Below are positions 1 to 8,429 of a stretch of 64,000 nt of DNA, in pieces. Location of the stretch: the NCBI RefSeq assembly GCF_007677875.1, contig NZ_VEDO01000008.1:62001-126000 (forward strand). Reading direction: 5' to 3'. Position numbers and translations under genes: made by a program. The notes below the pieces were generated by a model. That model was given only the letters and a program-made list of their open reading frames with translations, was not told the DNA's origin and made no database searches. This DNA is from Variovorax boronicumulans. Its GTDB lineage: Bacteria; Pseudomonadota; Gammaproteobacteria; Burkholderiales; Burkholderiaceae_C. Numbering within the stretch: position 1 is the stretch's first letter; each line of letters opens with the position of its first letter.

Positions 1-330
1 GCCCAGGCCGAGCCAGCAGCGTGCGTCGGCACTGCCGTCGTCGGCGGCAGCCTGGTAGCAGTCCAGGGCCGCATCGTCGCGGCCCTGCGCACGCAGCAGA
101 CTGGCGAGATGGTGGGTGGCCAGCGCATCGGGCTGCAGCGCGAGCGCGCGGCGCCAGCAGCGCTCGGCGTCGGCGGGGCGGTCGGCGAGCCGGGCCGCGA
201 TGCCGCAGGCGCTCCACAGGGACGCGTCATCGGGTGCGGCCTGCAGGGCCTGCGTGCCCAGATGCCAGGCCGCGTCCAGATCTCCGGCTTCCAGTGCATC
301 GAGCACGCGGTCCAGTGCGTCAGCGGCCAT
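1..330 (-). CDS. TPR-repeat protein, N-terminal part (runs off the window)
   Basis: Reading the minus strand from the ATG at 330 gives 110 uninterrupted codons to the window edge. The protein starts MAADALDRVLDALEAGD and contains helical repeats rich in Ala, Leu and Asp (for example a block ending ERCWRRALALQPDALATHHL and one ending DDAALDCYQAAADDG) that match tetratricopeptide repeats, a protein-interaction scaffold. There is no signal peptide, so it is probably cytoplasmic. TPR segments like this are often N-terminal to a glycosyltransferase or methyltransferase domain, but the rest lies outside the window and the activity cannot be named. No clear Shine-Dalgarno was identified. Confidence 0.7.
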   Translation of the reverse strand, partial: MAADALDRVLDALEAGDLDAAWHLGTQALQAAPDDASLWSACGIAARLADRPADAERCWRRALALQPDALATHHLASLLRAQGRDDAALDCYQAAADDGSADARCWLGLG

Positions 331-904
331 GCAGCGAGACCGGGGCGCGGCGGGCGAGGATCATGGCAAGGTCGGGCAACGTGGCGGCGGCCAGAGTATG
401 CCCCTGGCCTGCTGGCTCAGTGCGTGCGGCCGAGCAGTTGGTCGCTCGCGTCGTCCTGCGCCGTGGACTGGCGACCGCGGCCCCAGCCACTGCGCGCCGG
501 AAGGCAGCGGCCTGGCCGTGGTGGGGCGGTCGGTGAGCGGCGCGACATCGAGCGCTCCTCGGGACGGCAAAGTGTGCAGATGAAGCAGGTCTGGCAGGCG
601 TCCTGCCGCGCAGGCAGGGTGCGCCGGCCCGCAGGCCGGCGTCCATGCGGTCCAGCCCGCCCGTGTCGCGCACCGTGCCCTCCAGCCGCAGGACGACCGG
701 GAACTGCTGTGTGAACGGATCGATGCCGAGCGCGTCGAACGACAGGAAAAGGTTCAGCGGAGCCTCAGCCGCATCAGGGCACCGTCGCCGGTCAGGAGGT
801 CGCAGCCCAGCGCCTTGCTCAGGAATGCATCTGTGCGAGGCGCAGCACACCGCCGCGGGCCGGGCAGAATGCCGCGCATCCAATTTCAGGAGGCATTCGG
901 TTCC
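331..904. other. 574-bp gap with no supportable gene
   Basis: The region separates the divergent TPR and halogenase-like genes. Long open frames cross it on both strands, but they have the low-complexity Arg/Ala/Pro/Gly composition of GC-rich shadow frames. Nothing has a start with a ribosome binding site. The minus-strand reading of about 640-770 looks slightly more protein-like but is short and has no recognisable homology, so I leave it as intergenic or decayed sequence. A Shine-Dalgarno for the next gene lies at 887-893. Confidence 0.5.
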
Positions 905-2230
905 ATGGCATCCCCCCAAGCATGCGATGTGCTCGTCATCGGCGGCGGCCCGGCCGGCTCCAGCGTCGCCACCCTGCTGGCGCGGCAGGGCCGCCAGGTG
1001 GTGCTGCTCGAGAAGGACCACCACCCGCGCTTTCACATCGGCGAATCCCTGTTGCCCGGCAACCGCGAACTGTTCGAGGCGCTCGGCGTCAAGGAGGAGG
1101 TCGACCGCATCGGCATGCCCAAGTTCGGCATCGAGTTCGTGCCGCCCGACAGCGATGCGCGCACCTACGTGGAGTTCCGCGAAGGCTGGAATCCGGACAA
1201 GGGCGAGGCCTGGCAGGTGCGCCGCTCCGAGCTCGACGAACTGCTGTTCCGCAATGCGGCCCGGCAGGGCGCCGTGACGCTGGAAGGCGCCACCGTGCGC
1301 GCCGTCGATTTCGACGCCGAGGGCGCGACGGTGCAGGCCCGGCTCGACGACGGCAGCCAGCGCAGTTGGCGTGCGCGCTTCGTGGTCGATGCCAGCGGCC
1401 GCCAGACCGTGCTGGCCCACAAGTTCAAGAGCAAGCAGAAGAACCCGGCGCACAACAGCACGGCGCTGTTCGGCCACTTCCGGAACGCGCGGCGCCTGCC
1501 CGGCAGGCGCGAGGGCAACATCAGCATCTGCTGGTTCGAGCACGGCTGGTTATGGTTCATCCCGCTGGCCGACGGCACGACCAGCGTGGGCGCCGTGTGC
1601 TGGGCCTACTACCTCAAGGCGCGCGACAAGCCGCTCAAGGACTACTTCTTCGACACCATCGCCATGTGTCCCGAGCTGCACGACCGGCTGCGGGACGCGA
1701 CGCTGGTGGACGACCAGGTGCACGCCACCGGCAACTTCGCCTACTCCAGCACGCACGCCACGGGCGAGCGCTACGTGATGCTCGGCGACGCCTTCACCTT
1801 CATCGACCCGATGTTCTCATCGGGCGTGTACCTGGCCATGCGCAGCGCCTTCAACGGCGCCGAGCTCGTGGCCACGGCGCTGGACCGCCCGGCCGACTAC
1901 CCGGCCGCGCGCCGCCGCCTCGAGCGGCAGATGCGCGCGGGCCCGCGCGATTACTCGTGGTTCATCTACCGCGTGACCAACCCGACCATCCGCGACATGT
2001 TCATGCACCCCAAGAACATGTTCAAGGTCAAGCAGGGCCTGATGTCGCTGCTGGCCGCCGACCTGCAGCACGGCCTGCCCTACCGCTTTTCGCTGTTGAT
2101 GTTCAAGGCGGTCTACTACTTCGTGTCGGTGCTGAACTGGCGTCGCACCTACGCCGGCTGGAAGCGGCACCGATTCAACATCCGCGACATGGGCACGCTC
2201 CGGGGCGAGACCATCGTGAACGCCGACTGA
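905..2230 (+). CDS. Flavin-dependent halogenase-like / FAD monooxygenase family oxidoreductase
   Basis: This 441-residue flavoprotein has the FAD-binding GGGPAG motif at residues 13-18, the GESLLP segment after the first strand, and a WLWFIP motif at residues 215-220. WxWxIP is the signature that separates flavin-dependent halogenases from ordinary class A monooxygenases; a KFG segment around Lys73 sits where halogenases carry a conserved Lys-x-Gly. By family it would use FADH2 and oxygen to halogenate or hydroxylate an aromatic or carrier-bound substrate; substrate unknown. Related sequences also include geranylgeranyl-reductase-like proteins, so halogenation is not certain. I chose the ATG at 905 because CAGGAGG at 887-893 precedes it; an upstream in-frame ATG at 815 lacks such a site. 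No partner flavin reductase is adjacent, although an FMN reductase gene lies at 5678. Confidence 0.75.
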   Translation: MASPQACDVLVIGGGPAGSSVATLLARQGRQVVLLEKDHHPRFHIGESLLPGNRELFEALGVKEEVDRIGMPKFGIEFVPPDSDARTYVEFREGWNPDKGEAWQVRRSELDELLFRNAARQGAVTLEGATVRAVDFDAEGATVQARLDDGSQRSWRARFVVDASGRQTVLAHKFKSKQKNPAHNSTALFGHFRNARRLPGRREGNISICWFEHGWLWFIPLADGTTSVGAVCWAYYLKARDKPLKDYFFDTIAMCPELHDRLRDATLVDDQVHATGNFAYSSTHATGERYVMLGDAFTFIDPMFSSGVYLAMRSAFNGAELVATALDRPADYPAARRRLERQMRAGPRDYSWFIYRVTNPTIRDMFMHPKNMFKVKQGLMSLLAADLQHGLPYRFSLLMFKAVYYFVSVLNWRRTYAGWKRHRFNIRDMGTLRGETIVNAD

Positions 2231-2532
2231 ACAGAACGTGTGAAATGCGCCGATCGCGCCCCTACGGGATGCGGCGGCGCTCACACAGGCCGCCGCCCGG
2301 GCCAGGACTGCAAGGCCCGCATGCGGCCGGGCGCGCCGTATTCCGGAGGGCAAAGCCCCGGCCGCTGCGACCACCATGAAAGCGTGTGCGCATGGCGGGC
2401 CTCGCGCAGGTCTGAGCGGTTCGCTCACACGTCCTCACCTCGGCAAGAAGCGGTGGGCCGGTCGAGGCAGGCCCAGGTCCTCCCGCGGCGTGCCGCCGCT
2501 TGTAGGCGCGCGGCCTGTGCGCGCAGCGCGGA
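2231..2532. other. 302-bp intergenic region between convergent genes
   Basis: This stretch lies between the convergent halogenase-like gene and the acireductone-dioxygenase-like gene. The only structure I see is a GC-rich inverted repeat with 8-bp arms (2271-2278 and 2289-2296) and a 10-nt loop. It has no T-tract, so it is at best a weak terminator. No coding signal was found. Confidence 0.45.
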
Positions 2533-3111
2533 TCAACCCTCGAGCTCCTCGCCCACCTGCTCCAGCAGATGCGCGACGAAGTCGTCGTACAGCGGCAGGG
2601 TTGGGAGCACTGCGCCCGTGGGCGTGGCCACCCAGCCCTGGGGCTGACCGAACAGGCGCAGGGCCTCGAAGGCCGGTGCATCGCCCGCGTCGAAGCAGTG
2701 CGCCAGGCCCGCGGGCAGTGCCACCCATTCCCCGGCCTCGCACAGCAGACCCAGGAAGCCCTCGCCGCTGCGCAGGTAGAACAGGCCCGTGCCAGACAGC
2801 AAGAAGCGGATCTCGGCATCGCCATGCCGGTGCTCGGCCAGGAACTGCTGGCACAGCGTGGGCCAGTGCGCGTCGCCCGGCGCCATTGCGACGCGGTCGG
2901 CACTGTGCAGCCTGAAGCCGGGCCCCAGGTCCGCCAGTTCTTGGGCATAGGCCGCCTGCACCGCATCCAGGACGCCGGCGGCCGGCAGCGGGCGCAGCGG
3001 CCAGCGGCCGAACTGCACGCCCGTGGGCGCGAGGTTCTGGCGGACCAGGCCTTCGCAGACCCAGGTCTCTTCCCACTGGCCCTCGTTGTCGAAGCGTGCG
3101 AGTGCGACCAT
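2533..3111 (-). CDS. Acireductone dioxygenase-like cupin (MtnD family)
   Basis: A 192-residue cupin close to the usual acireductone dioxygenase length. Metal ligands of the family are all visible: His94, His96 and Glu100 in EHRHGDAEIR, and His138 in PAGLAHCFD. The family oxidises acireductone to 2-keto-4-methylthiobutyrate and formate (Fe form) in the methionine salvage pathway, in the cytoplasm. The gene lies 16 bases downstream of metQ in the metNIQ operon. No other mtn genes are in the window, so it may either complete salvage encoded elsewhere or have been recruited for a related thioether or thiol product. The start at 3111 is the only sensible ATG. The fold call is firm; the precise substrate is inferred. 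Confidence 0.8.
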   Translation of the reverse strand: MVALARFDNEGQWEETWVCEGLVRQNLAPTGVQFGRWPLRPLPAAGVLDAVQAAYAQELADLGPGFRLHSADRVAMAPGDAHWPTLCQQFLAEHRHGDAEIRFLLSGTGLFYLRSGEGFLGLLCEAGEWVALPAGLAHCFDAGDAPAFEALRLFGQPQGWVATPTGAVLPTLPLYDDFVAHLLEQVGEELEG

Positions 3112-3127
3112 GGCGGCCTCCGTCGGT

Positions 3128-3943
3128 CTACTGCAGGAAGCTCGGGCGCGCGTAGCCGGCGAAGTGCTTGTCCAGCACCGCCTTGAACTCCGGCGTCTTG
3201 AAGGCCTCGGCCACGTCCCGGGCCCAGGGCTGGGCCTTGTCGGCGCTCTTGACGGCGGCCACCAGCAGGTAGTGGTCGGGCGTCTTCTCCAGCACCACGG
3301 CCTCGGTCAGCTTCAGGCCCGAGGAGATCGCGAAGTTGCCGTTGACGATGGCCCACTCCACGTCGCCCAGCGAGCGCGGCAGCTGCGCGGCCTCCAGCGG
3401 CACGAGCTTGAGCCTCTTGGGGTTGGCCGTGATGTCCTTCTCGGTCACGCGCAGCGGGTCCACGTCGGCGCGCACGGTCAGCAGGCCCTGGCTCTGCAGC
3501 AGCACCAGCGCGCGCGCCAGGTTGCTCGGGTCGTTGGGCAGCGAGACGCGGTCGCCCTCCTTCACCTCGGCGATCGTCTTGCGCTTGCTGGAGTAGATGC
3601 CCAGCGGCGCGATCGGGCCCTGCACGATTTCAGCGAGGTCCAGCTTCTGGTTCTGCGCGAATTTTTGGAGGTAGATGATGTGCTGGAAGTAGTTGACGTC
3701 CAGCGAGCCCTGGGCCAGCGCGAGGTTGGGCTGCACGTAGTCGTTGAACTCGACGAGCCGGACCTTGTAGCCCTTCTTCTCGAGCTGCGGCTGAATGCCG
3801 AGCTTGAGCACGTCGACGTTGGAGCCGGCGGTGGCGCCGATGACCAGCTCCTTCTTGGCGGCGGACTGGGCGAAGGCGGCCGGTGCGGTCACCAGGACGA
3901 GGCTGGCCAGCGCAGTCAGCGCGGTGCGGCGGATCATGGACAT
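3128..3943 (-). CDS. metQ: MetQ-family periplasmic substrate-binding protein (D-/L-methionine type)
   Basis: The 271-residue protein has an N-terminal signal peptide (basic MSMIRR, hydrophobic core, AFA-Q cleavage region near residue 26) with no lipobox cysteine, so it should be a soluble periplasmic protein. It then shows the NlpA/MetQ core: VIGATAGSNVDVLK, a VNYFQHIIYL segment and LPNDPSNLARAL, which line the ligand site in the family. It delivers methionine or related compounds to MetNI. The gene follows metI by 22 bases on the same strand and precedes the acireductone-dioxygenase-like gene. Start at 3943 gives the best signal peptide; the second ATG at 3937 is possible. Confidence 0.88.
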   Translation of the reverse strand: MSMIRRTALTALASLVLVTAPAAFAQSAAKKELVIGATAGSNVDVLKLGIQPQLEKKGYKVRLVEFNDYVQPNLALAQGSLDVNYFQHIIYLQKFAQNQKLDLAEIVQGPIAPLGIYSSKRKTIAEVKEGDRVSLPNDPSNLARALVLLQSQGLLTVRADVDPLRVTEKDITANPKRLKLVPLEAAQLPRSLGDVEWAIVNGNFAISSGLKLTEAVVLEKTPDHYLLVAAVKSADKAQPWARDVAEAFKTPEFKAVLDKHFAGYARPSFLQ

Positions 3944-3965
3944 GGTGTGTGGATGAGAGAGAGGT

Positions 3966-4628
3966 TCAACGTTTGTCGAGCTTGCTGGCCAGGCCGTTGC
4001 CGGCGAACTGCAGGATCTGCACAAGCACCACGAGCAGTGCCACGGTCAGCACCATCACGTCGGTCTGGAAGCGGTAGTAGCCGTAACGGATCGCCAGGTC
4101 GCCGATGCCGCCGCCGCCCACCACGCCGGCCACGGCCGAGTAGGACAGGAAGCTCACGGCCAGCACGGTCAGCGCCAGCACCAGGCCCGAGCGGGCCTCG
4201 ACCAGCAGCACGCGCAGCACGATCTGCAGCTCCGAGGCGCCCATGGCGTGGGCCGCCTCGATCACGCCGCGCGGCACCTCGCGCAGCGACTGGTCGACCA
4301 GGCGCGCGAAGTACGGGATGGCGGCGAACGAGAGCGGCACGGCCGCGGCCAGCGGGCCGATGGAGGTGCCGGCGATGGCCCGCGTGAACGGCACCAGCGC
4401 CACCAGCAGGATGATGAACGGGAAGGAGCGCACGGTGTTGACGATCCAGTTCAGCACGAGGAACAGCGGCCGGTTCTCCAGCGACTGGCCCGGGCCGAGC
4501 AGGAACAGCAGCACGCCCAGCGGCCCGCCCAGCAGCACGGCGGCCGACAGGCCGATGGCCAGCATCAGGAAGGTCTGGCCCGTGGCCAGCCACAGCTCGG
4601 GCAGGATCGCAGCGATGTTCTCAGGCAT
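3966..4628 (-). CDS. metI: Methionine ABC transporter permease MetI
   Basis: The 220-residue inner-membrane protein has five or so hydrophobic segments and the permease EAA-loop motif ([14 protein letters not shown]), where it contacts the ATPase. Length matches MetI (about 217). It forms the translocation pore of a MetNIQ importer. The start codon at 4628 overlaps the metN stop by 8 bases, which implies translational coupling. The sequence [17 protein letters not shown] near the C terminus is a family hallmark. Confidence 0.9.
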   Translation of the reverse strand: MPENIAAILPELWLATGQTFLMLAIGLSAAVLLGGPLGVLLFLLGPGQSLENRPLFLVLNWIVNTVRSFPFIILLVALVPFTRAIAGTSIGPLAAAVPLSFAAIPYFARLVDQSLREVPRGVIEAAHAMGASELQIVLRVLLVEARSGLVLALTVLAVSFLSYSAVAGVVGGGGIGDLAIRYGYYRFQTDVMVLTVALLVVLVQILQFAGNGLASKLDKR

Positions 4629-5460
4629 GGGCCACCCCGCGCAGCTGGACGGGGGCAGCGGCCTGCTGCTGGTAGGCGTCGCGGGTGCGCTGGCGCACGA
4701 GCGCATCGATCTCCTGGCCCAGCACCGTCTTGCGCGCGGCCACCGGTCCGTCGACGGCGAACTGCTCGACCACCTGGCCCTTCTCCAGGATCGCGACGTG
4801 GCGGCACAGCGCCTGCACCACGGGCAGCTCGTGCGTGACGATCACGATGGTCACGCCGATCTTCCGGTTGATCTCGCGCAGCTGCTGCAGCAGCGCGCGC
4901 GTGGTCTCGCTGTCCAGCGCCGAGGTCGGCTCGTCGCACAGCAGCACCTGCGGCCGCGGCGCCAGCGCCCGCGCGATGGCCACGCGCTGCTTCTGCCCGC
5001 CCGAGAGCTGGGCCGGGTAGCTGTCGACCTTCTCGGACAGGCCCACGAGGTCCAGGCACTCGCGCACGCGCGCATCGATCTCGGCGCGGCTGTGCTTGCC
5101 ATGGATGCGCAGCGGAAACGCCACGTTGTCGAACACCGTGGCGTTCTGCACCAGGTTGAACTGCTGGAAGATCATGCCGATCTGCTGGCGCGCGGCGCGC
5201 AGTTCGGCGCGCGACAGCGCGGTCAGCTCGCGGCCGGCCACGAACACGCGGCCAGCGTCGGGCCGCTCGAGCAGGTTGACCAGGCGCAGCAGCGTGGACT
5301 TGCCGGCGCCGCTCTGGCCGACCAGGCCGAACACGTCGCCCTCGGCCACTTCCAGCGTGGTGCGGCGCACGGCGTCGAAGGCTTCGCCATTGGGCAGGCG
5401 GAAGGATTTGCGCACGCCTTCCAGGCGGATCACGGGCGGCGCGGCGGTGGGGTGGGACAT
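4621..5460 (-). CDS. metN: Methionine ABC transporter ATPase MetN, short form without the C-terminal regulatory domain
   Basis: The 279-residue ATPase carries Walker [10 protein letters not shown] (49-57), the signature LSGGQKQR and Walker [13 protein letters not shown]. It energises methionine uptake at the inner membrane. Typical MetN is about 343 residues and ends in an ACT-like NIL domain that binds methionine and shuts transport down. Here the protein stops shortly after the nucleotide-binding domain, so that feedback domain is absent. The ATG at 5460 ([13 protein letters not shown]) begins the conserved domain correctly; a longer frame from 5538 adds only non-conserved residues and overlaps the divergent promoter. 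First gene of metN-metI-metQ-ARD, divergent from the FMN reductase. Confidence 0.9.
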   Translation of the reverse strand: MSHPTAAPPVIRLEGVRKSFRLPNGEAFDAVRRTTLEVAEGDVFGLVGQSGAGKSTLLRLVNLLERPDAGRVFVAGRELTALSRAELRAARQQIGMIFQQFNLVQNATVFDNVAFPLRIHGKHSRAEIDARVRECLDLVGLSEKVDSYPAQLSGGQKQRVAIARALAPRPQVLLCDEPTSALDSETTRALLQQLREINRKIGVTIVIVTHELPVVQALCRHVAILEKGQVVEQFAVDGPVAARKTVLGQEIDALVRQRTRDAYQQQAAAPVQLRGVAHA

Positions 5461-5593
5461 GGGTGCGGCGTGCAGGGACGACAAAGAGCCGCAGTGTGGG
5501 CAGGCACCGGCGGCCTGTGAACGAAGAATTTCGCGCACTGCTTATGCAGTTTGCGCAGAAGCGGCGCCGGGCCGCCGGCCACGAAAAAGCTTC

Positions 5594-5644
5594 TATGCAT
5601 ATCGGTTTTCGTTCGTTGGCGCGGCCGGGGGCCAGGCCTAGAGT
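5594..5644 (+). promoter_or_regulatory. Promoter and palindromic box in front of the FMN reductase gene
   Basis: A perfect 8-bp palindrome TATGCATA (5594-5601) lies upstream of TTCGTTGGC (5612-5620) and, after 16 bases, CCTAGAGT (5637-5644). Read as a sigma-70 promoter this is TTGGCG, 17 bases, TAGAGT. The same TTCGTTGGC-N16-CCTAGAGT arrangement recurs at 23712-23744 ahead of a metQ-like gene. A second TATGCA lies at 5543-5548, nearer metN, so the box may serve both divergent units. The regulator is not identified; a CysB/SsuR-like LysR protein is the obvious candidate by analogy. Confidence 0.55.
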
Positions 5645-5677
5645 CGGCCGCTCCTGTCCCATTTCAGCCCTTCTTCC

Positions 5678-6244
5678 ATGACCAAGCCCCTGGACATCGT
5701 CGCCGTCGTCGGCAGCACCTACCAGCCCTCACGCACCCGCGCCCTGGTGGAGGCGCTGGCCGCCGAGCTGGAGCAGCGCCTGGTGGCGCGCACGCGCATC
5801 CTGCAGATCGGCGATTTCGCCCGTCCACTGGGCCAGGCCCTGTCGCGCGAGGAATTGCCGGCGGAGATCGAAGCCCATCTGCAGAGCATCGAGTCGGCCG
5901 ACCTGCTGATCGCGGCGGCGCCGGTGTACCGCGGCTCCTATCCCGGCCACTTCAAGCACCTGTTCGACCTGGTCGGCATGGAGGCCCTCATCGACAAGCC
6001 CGTGCTGCTGGCCGCCACCGGCGGCAGCGACCGCCACGCGCTGGTGCTGGACCACCAGCTGCGCCCGCTGTTCAGCTTTTTCCAGTCGCTGACGCTGCCG
6101 ATCGGCGTGTACGGCGCCAACAGCGATTTCGACAACTATCGCGTGACCAGCCCGGCGCTCCAGGCCCGGCTGCAGCTGGCGGCCGAGCGCGCCGTGCCGC
6201 TGTTCGACGCCGGCCAGCGCCGGCCGCTGCTGCGCGCCGCCTGA
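5678..6244 (+). CDS. NADPH-dependent FMN reductase (MsuE/SsuE type)
   Basis: This 188-residue flavodoxin-like protein starts DIVAVVGSTYQPSRTRALVEAL, the FMN phosphate-binding loop of the NADPH-dependent FMN reductases, and has the APVYRGSYPGHFKHLFDL segment typical of MsuE/SsuE proteins. These enzymes supply reduced FMN to two-component monooxygenases that release sulfite from organosulfur compounds. Likely clients in this window are the DszA/NtaA-like enzyme at 24601 and the two SfnB-like enzymes at 20589 and 21848. It is transcribed divergently from metNIQ, sharing the promoter region. A T-tailed hairpin follows. Confidence 0.85.
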   Translation: MTKPLDIVAVVGSTYQPSRTRALVEALAAELEQRLVARTRILQIGDFARPLGQALSREELPAEIEAHLQSIESADLLIAAAPVYRGSYPGHFKHLFDLVGMEALIDKPVLLAATGGSDRHALVLDHQLRPLFSFFQSLTLPIGVYGANSDFDNYRVTSPALQARLQLAAERAVPLFDAGQRRPLLRAA

Positions 6245-6275
6245 TCCCCGTTTGTCTCCCGGCCTCCTGGGCCGT

Positions 6276-7238
6276 TCAGCCCCGGTGCGCGCTGCGTGCC
6301 GGGGCTTTTTCTCGGGCGGCCGGCGGCTGCCGACGACCTCCGGCCTGCGCCGCGGCGGTGTCCGCGCGCGCGAAGTCGATGAAGGCGCGCAGCGCCGCCG
6401 GCAGGTAGCGCTGGCGCGCGTAGTAAAGGTAGGGCGGCCCCACGCCGGGGGAATAGGCCTGCAGCACGGACACCAGAGCGCCGCTGGCCAGTTCGTGCGC
6501 CACGTAGCGTGCGTGCAGGAAGGCCAGGCCCGCACCGGCCAGCGCCGCCGTGGCGGCGATCTGCGCATCGTTCACGACGAGTTTGCCCGTGGGCGCATGC
6601 TGGCCGACCGCGCGCTTGCGGAACTGCCAGGGCTGCAGTCCGCCGCCCGGGAAGCGCCGCACGATGCAATCGTGCTCCGCCAGTTCGCGCGGGCTGCGCG
6701 GTGCCGGCTTGCGGCGCAGGTAGGCCGGCGACGCGACCACCGCGAAGTCCTGCGGCGGACCGATGCAGACCGCCACCATGTCCTGCGGCAGGTCGTCGCC
6801 GAAGCGCACACCCGCGTCGTAGCCCTGCTTGACGATGTCCTGGAAGGCGGCGTCGGCGCTGATCTCGACACTGACGTCGGGGTGCTCGCGCATGAAGGCG
6901 GCCACGAGTTCGGCCAGGTGGAACTGCGCCACCGGCGCCGGCGCGTTGATGCGCAGGCTGCCCAGGGGCGAGCCGCGGTGCAGGTTGAGCTTCTCCACGG
7001 CGTCGGCGATCAGGCGCAGGCCGGGCTCCAGGCTGGCCAGCAGCTCGGCCCCCGCTGCCGTCACGGCCACGCTGCGGGTGGTCCGCCGCAGCAGCAGCAC
7101 GCCCAGCTGGTCTTCCAGCTTGCGGATGGACTGGCTCACCATGGAGGTGGAGACCTTGCGCTCCACCGCCGTGCGGCGAAAGCTGCCATGCCGGGCGACC
7201 GCGGCGAAGAGTTCGAGCTCAGGAAGTGGCGAGCGCAT
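6276..7238 (-). CDS. LysR-family transcriptional regulator
   Basis: The 320-residue protein has an N-terminal winged helix-turn-helix (ELFAAVARHGSFRRTAVERKVSTSMVSQSIRKLE) followed by the LysR co-inducer domain (SLRINAPAPVAQFHLAELVAAF). The substitution-rich style resembles the CrgA/DmlR group that usually controls an adjacent gene. It is divergent from the kelch-protein gene at 7339 with a 100-bp gap, so that gene is the likely target. The C-terminal 25 residues are a basic low-complexity tail overlapping the terminator of the opposing gene, suggesting a recently extended end. Ligand unknown. Confidence 0.85.
   Translation of the reverse strand: MRSPLPELELFAAVARHGSFRRTAVERKVSTSMVSQSIRKLEDQLGVLLLRRTTRSVAVTAAGAELLASLEPGLRLIADAVEKLNLHRGSPLGSLRINAPAPVAQFHLAELVAAFMREHPDVSVEISADAAFQDIVKQGYDAGVRFGDDLPQDMVAVCIGPPQDFAVVASPAYLRRKPAPRSPRELAEHDCIVRRFPGGGLQPWQFRKRAVGQHAPTGKLVVNDAQIAATAALAGAGLAFLHARYVAHELASGALVSVLQAYSPGVGPPYLYYARQRYLPAALRAFIDFARADTAAAQAGGRRQPPAAREKAPARSAHRG
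6278..6310 (+). terminator. Rho-independent terminator after the FMN reductase gene
   Basis: Inverted repeat AGCCCCGG (6278-6285) and CCGGGGCT (6299-6306) closes a 13-nt loop and runs into five T residues (6306-6310). It lies 33 bases past the stop codon and overlaps the last codons of the convergent LysR gene. Confidence 0.8.
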
Positions 7239-7338
7239 TGTTCATTCCTGCTTCACAACGCATGCACAATTATCCAGCTAGCGCGCCCAACGCCGCTTCC
7301 ATAGCATTGGCCGGATTCTCGAACGCCAAGGAAGCGCC

Positions 7339-8379
7339 ATGCCGACAAGCCCCTCCCCCCTGCACCTCCTGGCCGCCCCGCTGGCGGCCTTCGTCCTGGC
7401 CGGCGCGCCGGCCGCACAGGCGCAGCAGGCCGCGCCCGCGTGGACCACCGCAGCCCCCGCAGGCGTCGCGCGGCAGGAGCTGTACCCCGAGGTGCTGGAC
7501 GGCCGCATCTACGTGGCCGGAGGCCTGCTGAGCCCCAACACGGGCTACTCCGCGCACTTCGAGTCCTACGACCCGGCGACCGACCGCTGGGCCCGCCGGG
7601 CCACCTTGCCGCAGGCGCGCCACCACTTCGCGCTGGCCGCGCACGGCGGCCTGCTCTACGGGGTCGGCGGCTTCAGCGGCGGATTCCCGAACTGGCAGGC
7701 CCAGGCCGATGTCTTCGTCTACGACCCCACGACGGACCGCTGGCGCAGCGGCGTGCCGCTACCGCAGCCGCGCGCCGAGGGCGTCGTCGCCGTGGCGCAG
7801 GGCCGGCTCTACGCCATCGGCGGGCGCATGCGGGCCAGCCCGTCTGCGAGCCACTTCAACGACCATGCCGACACCGCGCGCGTGGAGGTGTTCGATCCGC
7901 AGACCGCACGCTGGTCGCGGCTGGCGGACGCGCCGACCGCGCGCAACAGCGCGGCCTCGGCCGTCATCGACGGCAGGATCTACGTGGCGGGCGGCCGTCA
8001 GGCGCTGCCGCAGCCCGATGGCAGCCTGCGCCAGGTCAACCTCGCGACGCTGGAGGTGTTCGACCCGTCGACGGGCACCTGGCAAACGCGCGCGCCCATG
8101 CCGCAGGCGCAGGGCGGCCTGGCCGCGGCGGCGCACGGCGGCAAGCTCTATGTCTTCGGCGGCGAGCAGTGGACGCCCGAGCACAAGGTCTTTGCCGACA
8201 GCTGGGTCTACGACCCCGCGGCCGACCGCTGGACCGCGCTGCCGCCCCTGCCCACGCCGCGCCACGGGCTGGGCGCGGCCACCGTGGGCAAGCGCATCCA
8301 TGTGTTCGGCGGCGGCCTGCAGGTCGGCGGCAACAGCGCGACCGACCGGCACGAGGTGCTGGTGCTGGGTCCGCGCTGA
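7339..8379 (+). CDS. Secreted kelch-repeat beta-propeller protein
   Basis: The 346-residue protein has a signal peptide (hydrophobic segment to about residue 29, APAAQAQ) and then six kelch-type blades, each with a GRIYVAGG or KLYVFGG strand followed by YDPATDRW or FDPSTGTW. Secreted bacterial kelch propellers bind carbohydrates or other ligands or act in the galactose-oxidase/N-acetylneuraminate epimerase superfamilies. I see no catalytic signature that decides between these. It lies between a divergent LysR gene and a metQ-like gene transcribed the same way, but the second gene has its own upstream box, so a shared operon is doubtful. Confidence 0.8.
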   Translation: MPTSPSPLHLLAAPLAAFVLAGAPAAQAQQAAPAWTTAAPAGVARQELYPEVLDGRIYVAGGLLSPNTGYSAHFESYDPATDRWARRATLPQARHHFALAAHGGLLYGVGGFSGGFPNWQAQADVFVYDPTTDRWRSGVPLPQPRAEGVVAVAQGRLYAIGGRMRASPSASHFNDHADTARVEVFDPQTARWSRLADAPTARNSAASAVIDGRIYVAGGRQALPQPDGSLRQVNLATLEVFDPSTGTWQTRAPMPQAQGGLAAAAHGGKLYVFGGEQWTPEHKVFADSWVYDPAADRWTALPPLPTPRHGLGAATVGKRIHVFGGGLQVGGNSATDRHEVLVLGPR

Positions 8380-8429
8380 GGCCATTCCCCGGGCGCGGGC
8401 CGCGGCCTGCCGGACAAGCACCACGCCGC

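Noticed and set aside
331-904. Long minus-strand and plus-strand open frames across the first gap
   Set aside because: They are Arg/Ala/Pro-rich shadow frames in GC-rich DNA without start signals or recognisable domains.
2271-2296. GC-rich hairpin after the halogenase-like gene as a terminator
   Set aside because: No T-tract follows, so it cannot be called a rho-independent terminator.
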